Positions 1-11,741 of a stretch of 64,000 nt of DNA are shown here, one piece after another. Position 1 is the stretch's first letter. Each line of letters begins with the position of its first letter. The DNA is from Przewalskia tangutica (taxonomy: Eukaryota; Streptophyta; Magnoliopsida; Solanales; Solanaceae), in NCBI GenBank assembly GCA_029844215.1, contig CM056723.1, forward strand, positions 86,420,790 to 86,484,789. The letters are read 5' to 3'. The notes under the pieces are model-generated. The model was not told where the DNA came from, ran no database searches, and worked only from the letters and a program-made list of their open reading frames with translations. A program made the position numbers and the translations under genes.

Positions 1-826
1 TAAGCTTCAGTCTGTGAAGAAGGGAAAAACTGTTATACTTGAATCTGAAAATTTAGGAGGAAGAGTTCTACATCAAGAAAAAGGTAGTTGAATCTGAAAT
101 AGAAAATTCTAGAGACCCTATTTATATTTATACACAAATACAATATAATAAAATAAATCTGAAAATTTATGTAGGCCGTTGGACCACGTCTACTCATGTG
201 GGATCAAACTAAATTGAGTGACTGAACAAACTAAAAGGACTTAGGCCGAAATCAAAACTTAGTTTCCAACCCACTATCACAATCCAAATTTGACACTTCG
301 ATCATGACAGGACAACCAACAAATCACTAACAATTAAGCGAACTCTCCAAGCTAAACATGATTACTTTAGTACGATAACGAGATACATATGCTGATAAGT
401 TTAACTGAGACTAAATCATGAAACTAGTAATCATGATGAATACAAAGTACGAGGTGTAGCTCGAAATCATATAGACAATACTGAAAGAAAGAGGTAGATG
501 GCTGACATGGCCTCGCGGACTAGTGATAGCTCGCCTCCACGGACTAGTGGTGGCTCGCCTCCACTAGGTAAGACCGGATCGACTGAATATTGTTGGGTCG
601 GGGTTATACTATGGAATAATCAAACACAACCAGTAAGGAAAATTGCTTGCTTCAAAACGATTTGCAAATGTCGTTAACAATGTAAATGCAGCGTAATAGC
701 GACACTTAGATAAAAACAGAAAAAACCTTTGAAGAGTTAAATTGCAGCGGAAATAATAAATACACAAAAGTTTAATTTACATAGGTTATATATTAATATA
801 ACCTATGATGGTCAATGACCAAAGTT

Positions 827-830
<4 letters not shown>

Positions 831-878
<48 letters not shown>
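831..878. repeat. (TA)n microsatellite
   Basis: About 24 uninterrupted TA units inside copy 1 of the duplicated copia LTR. The equivalent site in copy 2 has only about six or seven units. Confidence 0.95.
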
Positions 879-882
<4 letters not shown>

Positions 883-1182
883 TGAATAAATTCATTCTCT
901 TACAATATTACAATAGATTACAAAAGGAATTAAAAAGGTTAAGTCACAGATGACTTATGCTTGAAAAATCTATCTAACTAGACGTGCACAACATCTCATT
1001 ACAATCGCTTCAATGAAAAAACAAATCTAGAATCTAAGTAGCAATTATAATGTTGGACAGAATGTCGTCACAAAACTCAGGCAACACCGTCGATCCAGTC
1101 TTATATCGTGATCTCTTTGAGAGCTCTCTCTTGATCTTTTTCTCTTGGAATTTTTGGATATCGATTCACTCTTCTGCCCTCT

Positions 1183-1192
1183 CTATTTATAG
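1183..1192 (-). promoter_or_regulatory. TATA-like box of copia LTR, copy 1
   Basis: On the minus strand the sequence reads CTATAAATAG followed by a purine-rich stretch, a good plant TATA box. It is oriented to transcribe toward lower coordinates, as expected for the minus-strand copia element. Transcription is inferred. Confidence 0.5.
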
Positions 1193-2558
1193 TAGAGGGT
1201 CGTCCTAGAAAAGCTCATCGATTGGTTGTAGAGGTTGAGCTAAAAATGGACACGTGAGGCAGTAGCTTGAGGCGTGAGTTTCTCAACGATTTGACTCGTT
1301 CTTCACTTGTCTTGATCTCCAAGCTTTGACTCCTTCTCCCACATTTTTATTCTGCTCTAAAGTTCATTGCCAAGTCAAGATTACCGTCATGGTAAAAATC
1401 CACAAGATAAGCTTCAGTCTGTGAAGAAGGGAAAAACTGTTATACTTGAATCTGAAAATTTAGGAGGAAGAGTTCTACATCAAGAAAAAGGTAGTTGAAT
1501 CTGAAATAGAAAATTCTAGAGACCCTATTTATATTTATACACAAATACAATATAATAAAATAAATCTGAAAATTTATGTAGGCCGTTGGACCACGTCTAC
1601 TCATGTGGGATCAAACTAAATTGAGTGACTGAACAAACTAAAAGGACTTAGGCCGAAATCAAAACTTAGTTTCCAACCCACTCTCACAATCCAAATTTGA
1701 CACTTCGATCATGACAGGACAACCAACAAATCACTAACAATTAAGCGAACTCTCCAAGCTAAACATGATTACTTTAGTACGATAACGAGATACATATGCT
1801 GATAAGTTTAACTGAGACTAAATCATGAAACTAGTAATCATGATGAATACAAAGTACGAGGTGTAGCCCGAAATCATATAGACAATACTGAAAGAAAGAG
1901 GTAGATGGCTGACATGGCCTCCACGGACTAGTGATAGCTCGCCTCCACGGACTAGTGCTGGCTCGCCTCCACTAGGTAAGACCGGATTGGACTGAATATT
2001 GTTGGGTCCCGGGGTTATACTATGGAATAATCAAACACAACCAGTAAGGAAAATTGCTTGCTTCTGAAACTGTTTGCAAATGTCGTTAACAATGTCGTCT
2101 GGCAGAACTGACGACACTTAGATAAAAACAGAAAAAACCTTTGAAGAGTTAAATTGCAGCGGAAATAATAAATACACAAAAGTTTAATTTACATAGGTTA
2201 TATATTAATATAACCTATGATGGTCAATGACCAAAGTTATTGTATATATATATACAATTGAATAAATTCATTCTCTTACAATATTACAATAGATTACAAA
2301 AGGAATTAAAAAGGTTAAGTCACAGATGACTTATGCTTGAAAAATCTATCTAACTAGACGTGCACAACATCTCATTACAATCGCTTCAATGAAAAAACAA
2401 ATCTAGAATCTAAGTAGCAATTATAATGTTGGACAGAATGTCGTCACAAAACTCAGGCAACACCGTCGATCCAGTCTTATATCGTGATCTCTTTGAGAGC
2501 TCTCTCTTGATCTTTTTCTCTTGGAATTTTTGGATATCGATTCACTCTTCTGCCCTCT

Positions 2559-2568
2559 CTATTTATAG
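2559..2568 (-). promoter_or_regulatory. TATA-like box of copia LTR, copy 2
   Basis: Same CTATAAATAG box as in copy 1, in the second tandem unit. The duplication has doubled the LTR promoter. Confidence 0.5.
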
Positions 2569-2783
2569 TAGAGGGTCGTCCTAGAAAAGCTCATCGATTG
2601 GTTGTAGAGGTTGAGCTAAAAATGGACACGTGAGGCAGTAGCTTGAGGCGTGAGTTTCTCAACGATTTGACTCGTTCTTCACTTGTCTTGATCTCCAAGC
2701 TTTGACTCCTTCTCCCACATTTTTATTCTGCTCTAAAGTTCCTTGCCAAGTCAAGATTACCGTCATAGTAAAAATCCACAAGA

Positions 2784-2947
2784 TAAGCTTCAGTCTGTGA
2801 AGAAGGGAAAAACTGTTATCAGAATGTTGGTTCTAATGTCAAAAACATTTGTTCCAACATTTTGCTTTTTAACTTAGTACTGAAAATGTTATGTTAGGAA
2901 AAATGTCATAACATATAACCCAACATTAACATTCTCCCCCTTTTTGT
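2784..2947 (-). other. Inner end of copia 3' LTR and polypurine tract
   Basis: After the partial third copy of the tandem unit, LTR sequence appears to run to an ACA end near 2931. Next to it, read on the minus strand, is a purine-rich run (AAAAAGGGGGAGAATG) in the position of the polypurine tract that primes plus-strand DNA synthesis. The exact LTR boundary cannot be fixed because the 5' LTR is not in the window. Confidence 0.6.
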
Positions 2948-3056
2948 CTTTCTTCACAAAACCAAACTTTTTAGTGCGAGTGACCTATGACAATTGCATA
3001 GCTATATAAATACTCCCCCTCAACCTGAAATAGCATACAAACAACAAAAAAAAACA

Positions 3057-3095
<39 letters not shown>

Positions 3096-3624
3096 ATTCA
3101 CATAGGATTAGATGAACCTATACATATAGAACTACTTTGTCCAACTATTACAGGAAAAAAATATCATTAGATCATTTTTACAAACCAATTCATCCTAATG
3201 CAAAAGTAATTGAATTTCGCATTCATTAGTAGCACAGTAGCACCGACATCAGCAACCCATCATTCAACACATCAACAGCAAGTTAACAACAGTCAATCAT
3301 CATTTACCACTACCAGCAACACCTCCTCTGCACCTCCAGTAATCTGCATCACTGCATTACACCCCCTGTATTAGTACTAGGGCCACGAGCAGCAGCAGCA
3401 TTACTAGTTTTCCTTTCTCCCTCTGCACATTATCTCCCATTTTTTGGGAATAAAGCAACGATAAGAAATGGTATCTAGCTGCAACTAAGGAACTTCTTGC
3501 ACAATTAACCTCAGCAATTTGAGAGTTGATTTTGGCAATCTGTTCGACAAGCCTGTTGACTGACAGTTCAAACTGTCGGAGACCAATGCTGTCTTGAATG
3601 TTACAAAAATTCTGGGCAACATTC
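2948..3624. other. Copia 3' non-coding stretch with (AT)n
   Basis: No coding signal seen. It holds an (AT)n microsatellite at 3059-3092 and low-complexity CA/CAG-rich sequence around 3230-3400. The right end may contain the decayed C-terminus of the adjacent minus-strand 3' ORF. Confidence 0.6.
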
Positions 3625-5056
3625 TTACTTTGTGCTTTCTTTTTCCAAGGAAGATCTATAACTCTGTTTTTTGCTCTTTAGAATTGCCTTGTTTACTGCA
3701 TATACCTCTGGTAGTCTTCCTAACCTCTCATTTCTTGAAGGCTCAAAGCCTTGGTCAACTAATATCTTGTAAATCAGAGATGGATAAGGAAGTGCCAATG
3801 TAGACTCTTTTTCTGCAAGATTGGTAATTTGATAAAAAATTATACGACCTAGATCAATTTTCAAGCCTTTACCAATATTATATAGCAATGACGCTTGTTC
3901 TGCAGTCACAATTGACTCATTCAAAGAGGGAGCCAATTATGGATGGAAATCTTGTGCAAGGTTGAAAATAGTGTAGTCAATTTGGAATCAGGGCATCGAG
4001 ATGTCCATTTTATGAGCACACCTCCTGTGAGGTATTTAATAATCTCATCCCTATTCTCTGTAACTTTTTCCACATTGCTACCCCTTGTTTCACACACAAT
4101 AGCCAAACATTGATAATCAGAGGATTAAAGTTGTACATTTTGTTATATAGATAAACTTTTCCAAAGCTTTTGGATGAAGTCTTGTCTATTCCAGAATTCA
4201 AGTTCGCATAAAACAACCTTATCACCTCATCAATATATGGTTCCTTGTCTGTTACTGATTTTAAAAACATACGATCTTTCAGAAATTCTATCAAGTTGTA
4301 CTCTGAACAATAAGGCATATCTACCACTTCTCAGCTCTAATCATCATTTTCTTATACGAACTCCATTTGTCATGCTTTGATTTAGAATAAAATTTATCTG
4401 AGAAAGCATTTACCTCATTCTATGGCTCGGATTCTGTATATTCTGAAGGGGAGGATATTGCTTTAGTTGTTTCCTCAGATGTTATTTACGATGTTGTAGC
4501 TTGGCTGGCAACATTTGGGGCATTGTCTGGAAAAACTTCAGCTCTTGTTCTTCAGAGCAATCCTTTTGGACAGTACCTCTTCAATGGAGTGTCGTCAGGT
4601 AACTTCATCTGACGACTCTTCAGCTTCAGGAACATACGGCTCAAAATGAGATGGAGAAGGTTGAGGTTCAGATTGCTTTGAAGCAGAGGGACTCTTTTCT
4701 GCTTCATCTTCGGTGAAATCAAAGTCAGAATCATCCCAATCACTGGTAGAACATGCAGGGACTTGTTCTTCGAATTTGGGCCTTTTTGGTGCTGGCTGGG
4801 TTTTAACATTTCTTTCAAAGACTCTTGTTGACCTCCGTGTTGGAAACTTGGAGGTGCTTTCATTTTTTCCTAGAGTAGACATATCTGGGGTTGCCTCTAG
4901 ATGGATCGAGTTATCATTATCTCCAGTATAACTTATGACTAAGGGTTCTTGGAAGACACTTATTACAATATCTGTGCATAATGGCGGACTTGTGCTCATT
5001 GGGGTTGTTTCTGAAATGTTGGACGACATTTGGTTTGACATAGAGGGTCTATCCAT
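3625..5056 (-). pseudogene. Relic of extra 3' ORF of the SIRE-like copia element
   Basis: Minus-strand open stretches in different frames read as one broken protein of roughly 450-480 residues. First comes a low-complexity Ser/Glu/Asp-rich N-terminal part (5056-4595, with a basic run and an acidic run). Then comes a globular part with the motif FYANLNS (about 4327-4010), and last two further pieces (4106-3921 and 3936-3625). The globular part resembles what is annotated in plants as the putative plant transposon protein domain. It lies between pol and the 3' LTR, where SIRE elements carry an env-like or unknown ORF. No signal peptide or membrane segment is evident, so an envelope role is not supported. 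At least two frameshifts and stops make it non-functional. Confidence 0.6.
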
Positions 5057-5992
5057 GGGTGAGTAGTGTGGATAAGATGAGAAGAGTTAGGGTTTTTGAG
5101 GGTTTTAGAAGTTGAAGGGGTGATTGAGTGTTCCATCGGTCTTTGAAGTAAACCGAGATGATGTGATGTTTGCTTTCCCTTTTTTTTATATTTTTTTATT
5201 TTCGGAAGCAACAACAGAGGATACAAGAAACGGAACTAAAGAGAAGATTTTATACATTGGCAAATAAAATCTTAGTTTTTAGGTGTTTGAGTTGTAATCA
5301 AATACTTACACATGATTTTATGGAAAAGATAGACATCAAAATTATCAAAAAAATAGAAAACAGTGGCACAAAATAAGGAAAAAAATTGGATTTTCAAAAA
5401 TCAGTTACAAACAGTATCCCAACAGATATCATCATCTGAGAATGTCAACCGTAATGTTGGCAACATTTTGGATGACACAAGTATTATGATCCCACAAGAA
5501 CTTTTTCAATTTTGGCAACAAAACAAGACACATTTCATATGTGATTTTATAAGTTTAACCTCCAGATCAATGTAACATTTTCCCATTGTCTTTGATCAAA
5601 TCATAGAAACACATACAAAGTTTTCTTATTTTTGTGTCAAAAAATAAGAAAACTTATTTACTATCCTCATAATTTCCTATTTAAGCATTTGATACTCCTA
5701 TGTCATAGAAATGGTATCATCTTCAAAGAGCGTTGCTCATCATGCACAATTGCCAACCTACTTAGTAAAAGCTTTACCTTATTTAGATACTCTCTTTTTA
5801 TGATATCTAATATCATCGTAGAGAACAATATCACTTTTTAAAAGAATGTTTTTTCTTTAGGATCATACTTGAGTGAACACAAAATTAAAACCACCAAAAT
5901 AGTAAACACGATCAGATTCTGATATTTACAGAGGCAAATGTCACCCAAAATGTTAGAGATATTTCAGCTGACATTCCCTTATCAGTGTCGAT
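5057..5992. other. Copia spacer between RNase H and 3' ORF
   Basis: AT-rich sequence with no convincing coding potential. Short open stretches on either strand lack recognisable motifs. It is best read as leader of the 3' ORF and untranslated copia sequence. Confidence 0.6.
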
Positions 5993-7258
5993 TCAGAGAT
6001 TACAGAGACCAGGAGAGTTCTTCAAAATTGAGAATCTCTCATGATCCAAAGCTTTTGTAAAAATATCAGCTAGTTGATGAGTAGTGTCAATATGTTCAAT
6101 TTAAACTAGTTGTTTTTCAACCAAATCTCTTAAAAAATTATGTATAATATCTATGTGTTTTGTACGAGAGTGCTGAACTGGATTTTTGGAAATATTTATT
6201 GCACTTAAAAAACCATAGTCGTCTAACATGTGTCTTAACCATATCAATTAAGAACAACAACTTCCAGCTGCTACATATTCAGATTCAGCAGTTGAAAGTG
6301 AGACATAGTTTTGTTTGCGACTATACCAAGATACTAGATTATTGCTAAGGTAAAAACATCCTCCACTCGTACTCTTTCTGTCATCCACATCACCAGCCCA
6401 ATCCGAGTCACTATACACTATTAGATTAGGATCAGTGTCTTTGGAATACCAAATTCCAAACTCACATGTGCCGGCAACATATCGGATGACACGTTTTAAG
6501 GCATTTAAGTGGGAGATTTTGGGATAGTCTTGAAATCGAGCACACACACAAATAATAAACATTAGATCAGGAAGACTGACAATGAGATACAAGAGACTAC
6601 CTATCATAGATCGATACAATATTGTGTCGACATTTTTACCAACATCGTCTTTGCATATCTTCTGTGTTGATCCCATTGAAGTCCTCATCTGTTTAGCATT
6701 CTCCAATCCAAAATTCTTAACCAAATTCTTGGCATACTTGCTCTGGATGATGAAGATTTCATCTTCATTTTGCTTTATCTGCAAGCGTTGGAAAAAGGTT
6801 AATTCCCCTATCATGCTCATCTCAAATGTGGAGGACATATCTTTGACAAATGTCTCAAGGTGGGACTGTGAAGTCGAACAAAAAACTATGTCATCTACAT
6901 AGATTTGAGCAATGACCATATCTACTCCGTGATGTTTTATAAACAATGTACAATCTGCTTCACTACATTTAAAACCAAATTCAAGAAGAAACTTAGTTAA
7001 ACGACCATACCATGCTCGAGGCGCTTGTTTCAATCCATATAAAGCCTTTTTGAGTTTGTATACAAACTGAGGATGGTGAGGATCTTCTAATCCTTTTGGT
7101 TGTTCAACATAGATTTCTTTGTTAAGGTAGCCATTCAAGAAGGCACCTTTAACATCCATCTGATGGAGAGTGATCTTCAAACAGCAAGCTACATCAAGTA
7201 ACAACCTAATCGACTCAATTCTGGCCACAGGAGCAAAGGTTTCATCATAGTCGATTCT
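5993..7258 (-). pseudogene. Copia RT (C-terminal two-thirds) and RNase H
   Basis: Reads in one frame on the minus strand, from the element A insertion at 7258 down to a TGA at 5993-5995. Visible copia RT motifs are DVKGAFLNGYL, LKKALYGLKQAPRAW and the catalytic YVDD. RNase H motifs are YSDSDWAGD, RKSTSGG and STAESEYVA, and the family's usual C-terminal ADIFTKALD stretch follows. In-frame TAA stops near 6250 and 6100 look like CAA-to-TAA changes. It would copy the element's RNA into DNA. The N-terminal part of RT lies beyond element A, at 38889 onward. Confidence 0.9.
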
Positions 7259-8744
7259 GTTACACCCCGTAGTTCCAGGACATGTATATAAGGATGTACG
7301 TGAGGAAATATGACTTTAAGTTTGAAACGAAAGAAATATTTCTTTTTGCTACGGAAAATATTCCGAACCTCGTGAGGGAAAAATGATTAATAATTGGAAT
7401 TTGGTTCTCAAATTTGGTATTTGAGACTTATAGAATTTATTAGAATTTTGGAGAGATGAAATATTTTGGACCAATAGGAGGGTGACACGTGTCACCCCCA
7501 CATGGCCCATGTTGGGCGAGAATGACATGGCCAAGTGGCCAAGTTGACTCAAGATATTTGTTCATCTCAATCTTGGCCACACATTTGTTTTAATCTTAAC
7601 CCTTGGTTTCATTATATATCCATCTACTAGTAGCAAGGCTTGGACACTTAGAAAAATTCAAGAAAACTATTGTGCACACATAAGGGCTCTCGGCCTAGCT
7701 TCCATGAAGAACAAGAAATTCTTCAAAGGTTGTTGATAAATCTCCATATTCAAACCAAAGATCCCTAGTAGTATACTAAGCATAAACAACCTCTTAAATC
7801 CTGGAAATACTACGTTAATCCGCTAGTCGCACCTTGAAACCCTAAGGTGTTCTTCATATTTTGGGTTGGAAGTTGAAGAGAAGTTGGTTATGAACTGCTA
7901 AGGGTTTCTTGGAGTGGATTGGAATGTAAAGAAAATGAGCTAAAGTTGCTAAGGATCAACTTTTAATCTTGGATTATATTTAGGCTTATTGAGGTAATGA
8001 TCTTTGTCTTTCTAATATAATTGAAGATTACATGTTATAGTAGTTGATAAATGAGCTTGTGATATAAGGAATAAAGATTTATAAGTGTTGGGGGATTTGG
8101 AGGGTGAATACCGAAATATGTCATGCTAGCCATTGAAGTTGTTAATCAATTTGGTTGTTAGTTATAATCGTTACATGTTATACAAGAAATGGAATATAGT
8201 TGTTATAGTTGTTATGACGTATATAACATGTTGGAGTAACGACTTGGATTAAAGAATTGAAAAAGGACTATATGTTGTATTGATTATTGATTGTGGCCGA
8301 GAATACCTAAGTGTGTTGATTAAAAATGGACTAATTAATGGACTAGTTATATATATGAATTGTGGGGCAGAATTTTACACGTCCAGCTAGACGTGTAATC
8401 CCCTTTGGTTAGCTGATTGGTTGTGCCTTAAATATGGTGTGTTGGTTATTGATTTCGAGCCTTGAAAAAAGGTGGAAAAGTACGTAGAAACAGGAGAAGT
8501 GCTGCCCAATTTTCCGTAGAATAAGAGACCTTATACTTAGTATTATTCTACCTTAAAAAGATAGAAGTTGATGGAAGTGTTAATTGTCATTATAGGTTGA
8601 AGTAATACTCGTGACGTGTTCTACGTGGCGCGTGGATTAACCAAAGAGGTATGTGGAACTTCTTCTATCTCCTTTGAGCATGACTTTATAAAAACGAGCG
8701 TACGGTGAACGCACATGTTTTAAATGAACTCGGAGTCCTGGTGG

Positions 8745-8753
8745 TATATAAGG
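8745..8753 (+). promoter_or_regulatory. TATA-like box in element A 5' LTR
   Basis: TATATAAGG is conserved in the 3' LTR at 37428-37436 and has the right orientation for element A transcription. Function is inferred. Confidence 0.45.
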
Positions 8754-8810
8754 GAGGTTACTTGATTGAAAGGAGACTTAGAAAATGTGAAACTGCAGAA
8801 TTCGGGTTCG

Positions 8811-8910
8811 GGGCCGCGACACCAAGTTGCAGGGCCGTGGCTCCGAAACCTCAGAATTCCGTATAAGTTCCGGCGCCGCGGCGCCATAGTGCAGGGCCGT
8901 GGCGCTGCCC
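8811..8910. repeat. GGCGCC-rich module in element A LTR
   Basis: A GC-rich island in AT-rich LTR sequence. It contains GGCGCCGCGGCGCC (8872-8885) and looser copies of the theme around it, alternating with GGGCCGTGGC. The 3' LTR has a matching island near 37490-37590. Confidence 0.8.
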
Positions 8911-9317
8911 CTGTTGAAGGGTGCCGAGGATTAGTTAGGGGCGGGGTGGTGTTTTTGTGTCACGGTATCGACCCTAGATAATATAAGTGACTTGATGTTT
9001 AAAGACTAAGTTACTTGAATGAGATAGGTACACTTGACTTGATTTTAAAAGTAGAAGTGTCTTGATACTACGGGTGTTAGTATCTTGGGATATTACAAAG
9101 GAAAGAATGTACGACAGACTGATCGGTGTATTTTATATACACCTTTTGAGTTATTTTTAGTTAGTCTTTTGCCCATTTTTGTACAAATATGTGTCGTGTT
9201 ATGATTGATTTTCTTTATTTTGAGTCAAAATGGTTTAAAGTGGCACATTGGCGAGAAGGAGCGAAAAAAGGGCAGAAACAGAGGTTCCAGAGCTCAAAAA
9301 GCTGAAAAGTTGGCAAC

Positions 9318-10558
9318 TGATCGGTGTATTTTATATACACCTTTTGAGTCATTTTTAGTTAGTATTTTGCCCATTTTTGTACAAATATGTGTCGTCTTAG
9401 GATATATTGTATTTCTATTGATTCATAATGGTTTAAAGTGGCACATTGGCGAAAAGGAGCGAAAAGAGGGCAGAAACAGAGGTTCCAGAGCTCAAAAAGC
9501 TAGAAAGTTGGCGATCCGGGCGAGAAACAGGGCGGCACCGCGGCGCCTCCAACCAGCAGCATCAGAGCGCCACGGCGCCCAAAGTACAGAGAGCTGCAGG
9601 AGATTCGGCGCCATGGCTGATTCTGAACATGGCGGCGGGAATTCTGTCAAATTCGAATGAGAATGGGCCAAGGCCAAGAAGGAAAAGTTGGGGAACGTTT
9701 TGGAGGCTATAAAAAGGACCTTTCTAGGTCAGATTAAGGGTTCCCAGACTTTGCCAATTCATCACAAACTTGGAGATCGAGATTGGAGACTACTTTTGTG
9801 TAATTTCTTTGTTCTTTGTTTTATTTCTTTATAGTTTATGTTGGATATTAGTTTAGTTCTTGGAATGTCTATGGCTAGGAACTAACTTAATTTAGGGTTT
9901 TCCATATCAAATCACTTGAAACTCATTCTTATAAATTAATGCATGTTTTGGTTTCTTCTTATCATTGTTGAGATTTATTCAATATTTGTCTTGAATGCTT
10001 GGTAATTAATTGATCACTAATTATCATAATCTATATGATTTTTAATCGAAAGCCAAAAGGGGAGATTGTGAATATGCTATAATTGAATAAACATAGGTTA
10101 AATTGTGGACGAAAGTACCCCGATACTTGTGTAGTTTAATAGGTTATTGCTCTTAATCCTCCTTTATAGTCAATCTTGTCACCGAAAGGTAGAAGGGTTC
10201 TATATTGGGGTTGAGTGTTTATATTACCTTAACAGGAGTATAAAACGGCTTAATTAACCTGCTGTCTCAAAATAGAAGAAGAACCAAAATTAATTGCATT
10301 AACAAGTAAGATGAGCGGATAGTTGAGGAGATTTGGAAGCCCTATTTCCACCATATCTGAAGTAAAATAAAGTAATTTAGTTAGCATCCATAATTATAGT
10401 TATAATGAATTCATCAATTATCGGTCACCAAATAGATATCATAGAATAGAGTTTGATAATTGGACACTAATCCCTGAGGACGATAACTCGGTCTTCTAGA
10501 CTATATTACTTGTCACGACACGTGCACTTGCATTAGTGTGTGCATAAATCGCGCATCA
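9318..10558 (+). mobile_element. Solo LTR of the element B family, inserted in B's 5' LTR
   Basis: Starts TGATCGGTGT, ends GCGCATCA, 1241 bp, flanked by the 5-bp TSD gcaac at 9313-9317 and 10559-10563. The flanking sequence joins into one LTR when it is removed. It carries its own GGCGCC modules (9533-9579) and TATA-like box (9708-9717). No internal region remains, so it is a solo LTR left by LTR-LTR recombination after insertion. Confidence 0.88.
9708..9717 (+). promoter_or_regulatory. TATA-like box in B-family LTR
   Basis: TATAAAAAGG followed by ACC. The same box is at 10727-10736 and 16213-16221 in the other B-family LTRs, which supports it as the LTR promoter. Confidence 0.45.
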
Positions 10559-11583
10559 GCAACCCGGCGAAAGCAGGCGCATGGCGCCAACCAACCAAAG
10601 AAGCAGAGCGCCACGGCCCAAGTAGAAGCGTAGAAGTTTCTGGCCATGGCTAACGCGGGAAAATTGCCAAATCCGAATAGGAATGGGCCAAGGCCAAGAA
10701 GAAAAAGGTTTGGGACGTTTTTGGTGATATAAAAAAGGACCTTTAGGTCAGATTTGAAGAGTTCCACACTTTACAATTTATCACAACTTGAAGATCAAGA
10801 TTAGAGACTTATTTTTGAGTAATTTATTGTTCTTTATTTTATTTCTTTTTTGTGTATGTTGAATATTAGTTTAGTTCTTGGCATGTCTATGGCTAGGAAC
10901 TAACTTAATTTGGGGCTTTCCATGTCGAATCGCTTGAACCTCGTTCTTATGAATTAATGCATGTTTTGGTTTCTTCTTATTATTGTTGAGATTTATTCAA
11001 TAATTGTTTTGATTGCTTGGTAATTAATTGATCACTAATTATCATAACTTATATGATTTCTAATCGAAAGTCGAAAGGGGAGATTGTGAATATGCTATAG
11101 TTGAATAAACATAGGTTTAAATCGTGGACGAAAGTACCCCGATACTTGTGTAGCTTAATAGGTTATTGCTCTTAATCCTCATTTGTAGTCAATTTTGTCA
11201 TCGAAAGATAGAAGGGTTCTACATTGGGGTTGAGTGTTTATATTACCTTAACAGGAGTATAAAACGGCTTAGTTAACCTGCTATCTCAAAATAGAAAAAT
11301 AACCATAATTATTTGCATTAACGAGTAAAGCGAGCGGATAGTTGAGGAGATTTGGAAGCCCTATTTCCACCATATCTGAAGTAAAGTAAAGTAATTTAGT
11401 TAGCATCTATAATCATAGCTATAAACAATTCATCAAATTATCGGTTACTAAATAGATACTACAGAATAGAGGTTGATAGTTGGACACTAATCCCTGAGGA
11501 CGATAACTCGGTCTTCTAGACTATTACTTGTCACGACATGTGTACTTGTGTTTAGTGTTTGCATAAATCGCGCAACAAGTTTT

Positions 11584-11601
11584 TGGTGCCGTTGCCGGGG
11601 A
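11584..11601 (+). promoter_or_regulatory. Element B primer-binding site (tRNA-Asp type)
   Basis: TGGTGCCGTTGCCGGGGA lies six bases after the LTR end. It is complementary to the 3' end of plant tRNA-Asp as I remember it, with one mismatch (GGTGCC for GGCGCC, a C-to-T change). It primes minus-strand DNA synthesis in this family. Confidence 0.75.
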
Positions 11602-11741
11602 TTGGCGTAGTTCAATATCATTCTTTCTATTCTTAATTTCTAATTTGGTTTTTATTTTTCTTTTTATTATTTTTTTTATATTGGTGAAACCGTGCGCCGT
11701 GATCCGTTTGTTGATTTTGATCTGTTGCAGACATCTAGTTT

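Larger units (their letters stand above)
1..2783 (-). repeat. Tandem duplication of about 1.4 kb within copia LTR sequence
   Basis: Two consecutive copies, 1-1407 and 1408-2783, both begin with TAAGCTTCAGTCTGTGAAG. The first 35 or so bases of a third copy follow from 2784. They are almost identical. Most of the 31-bp length difference is a TA microsatellite, long in copy 1 (831-878) and short in copy 2 (about 2242-2255). Each copy carries a minus-strand TATA-like box. Since the first copy starts at the window edge, more copies may lie outside. Likely origin: unequal recombination between LTRs, or an array of LTR fragments. Confidence 0.85.
9120..11577 (+). repeat. Element B 5' LTR, split by a solo LTR of the same family
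   Basis: B's own LTR is 9120-9317 plus 10564-11577, together about 1212 bp, against 1226 bp for the 3' LTR. The middle piece, 9318-10558, is a second complete LTR with its own TSD. TATA-like ATATAAAAAA at 10727-10736. Confidence 0.88.

Noticed and set aside
3594..3803. Small plus-strand ORF with a hydrophobic start near 3.6 kb
   Set aside because: It is antisense to the copia 3' ORF relic; the minus-strand reading matches a known domain type.
9120..11577. Three tandem partial LTRs from unequal crossing over
   Set aside because: The 5-bp TSD gcaac around 9318-10558 and TG/CA ends fit a solo-LTR insertion better.
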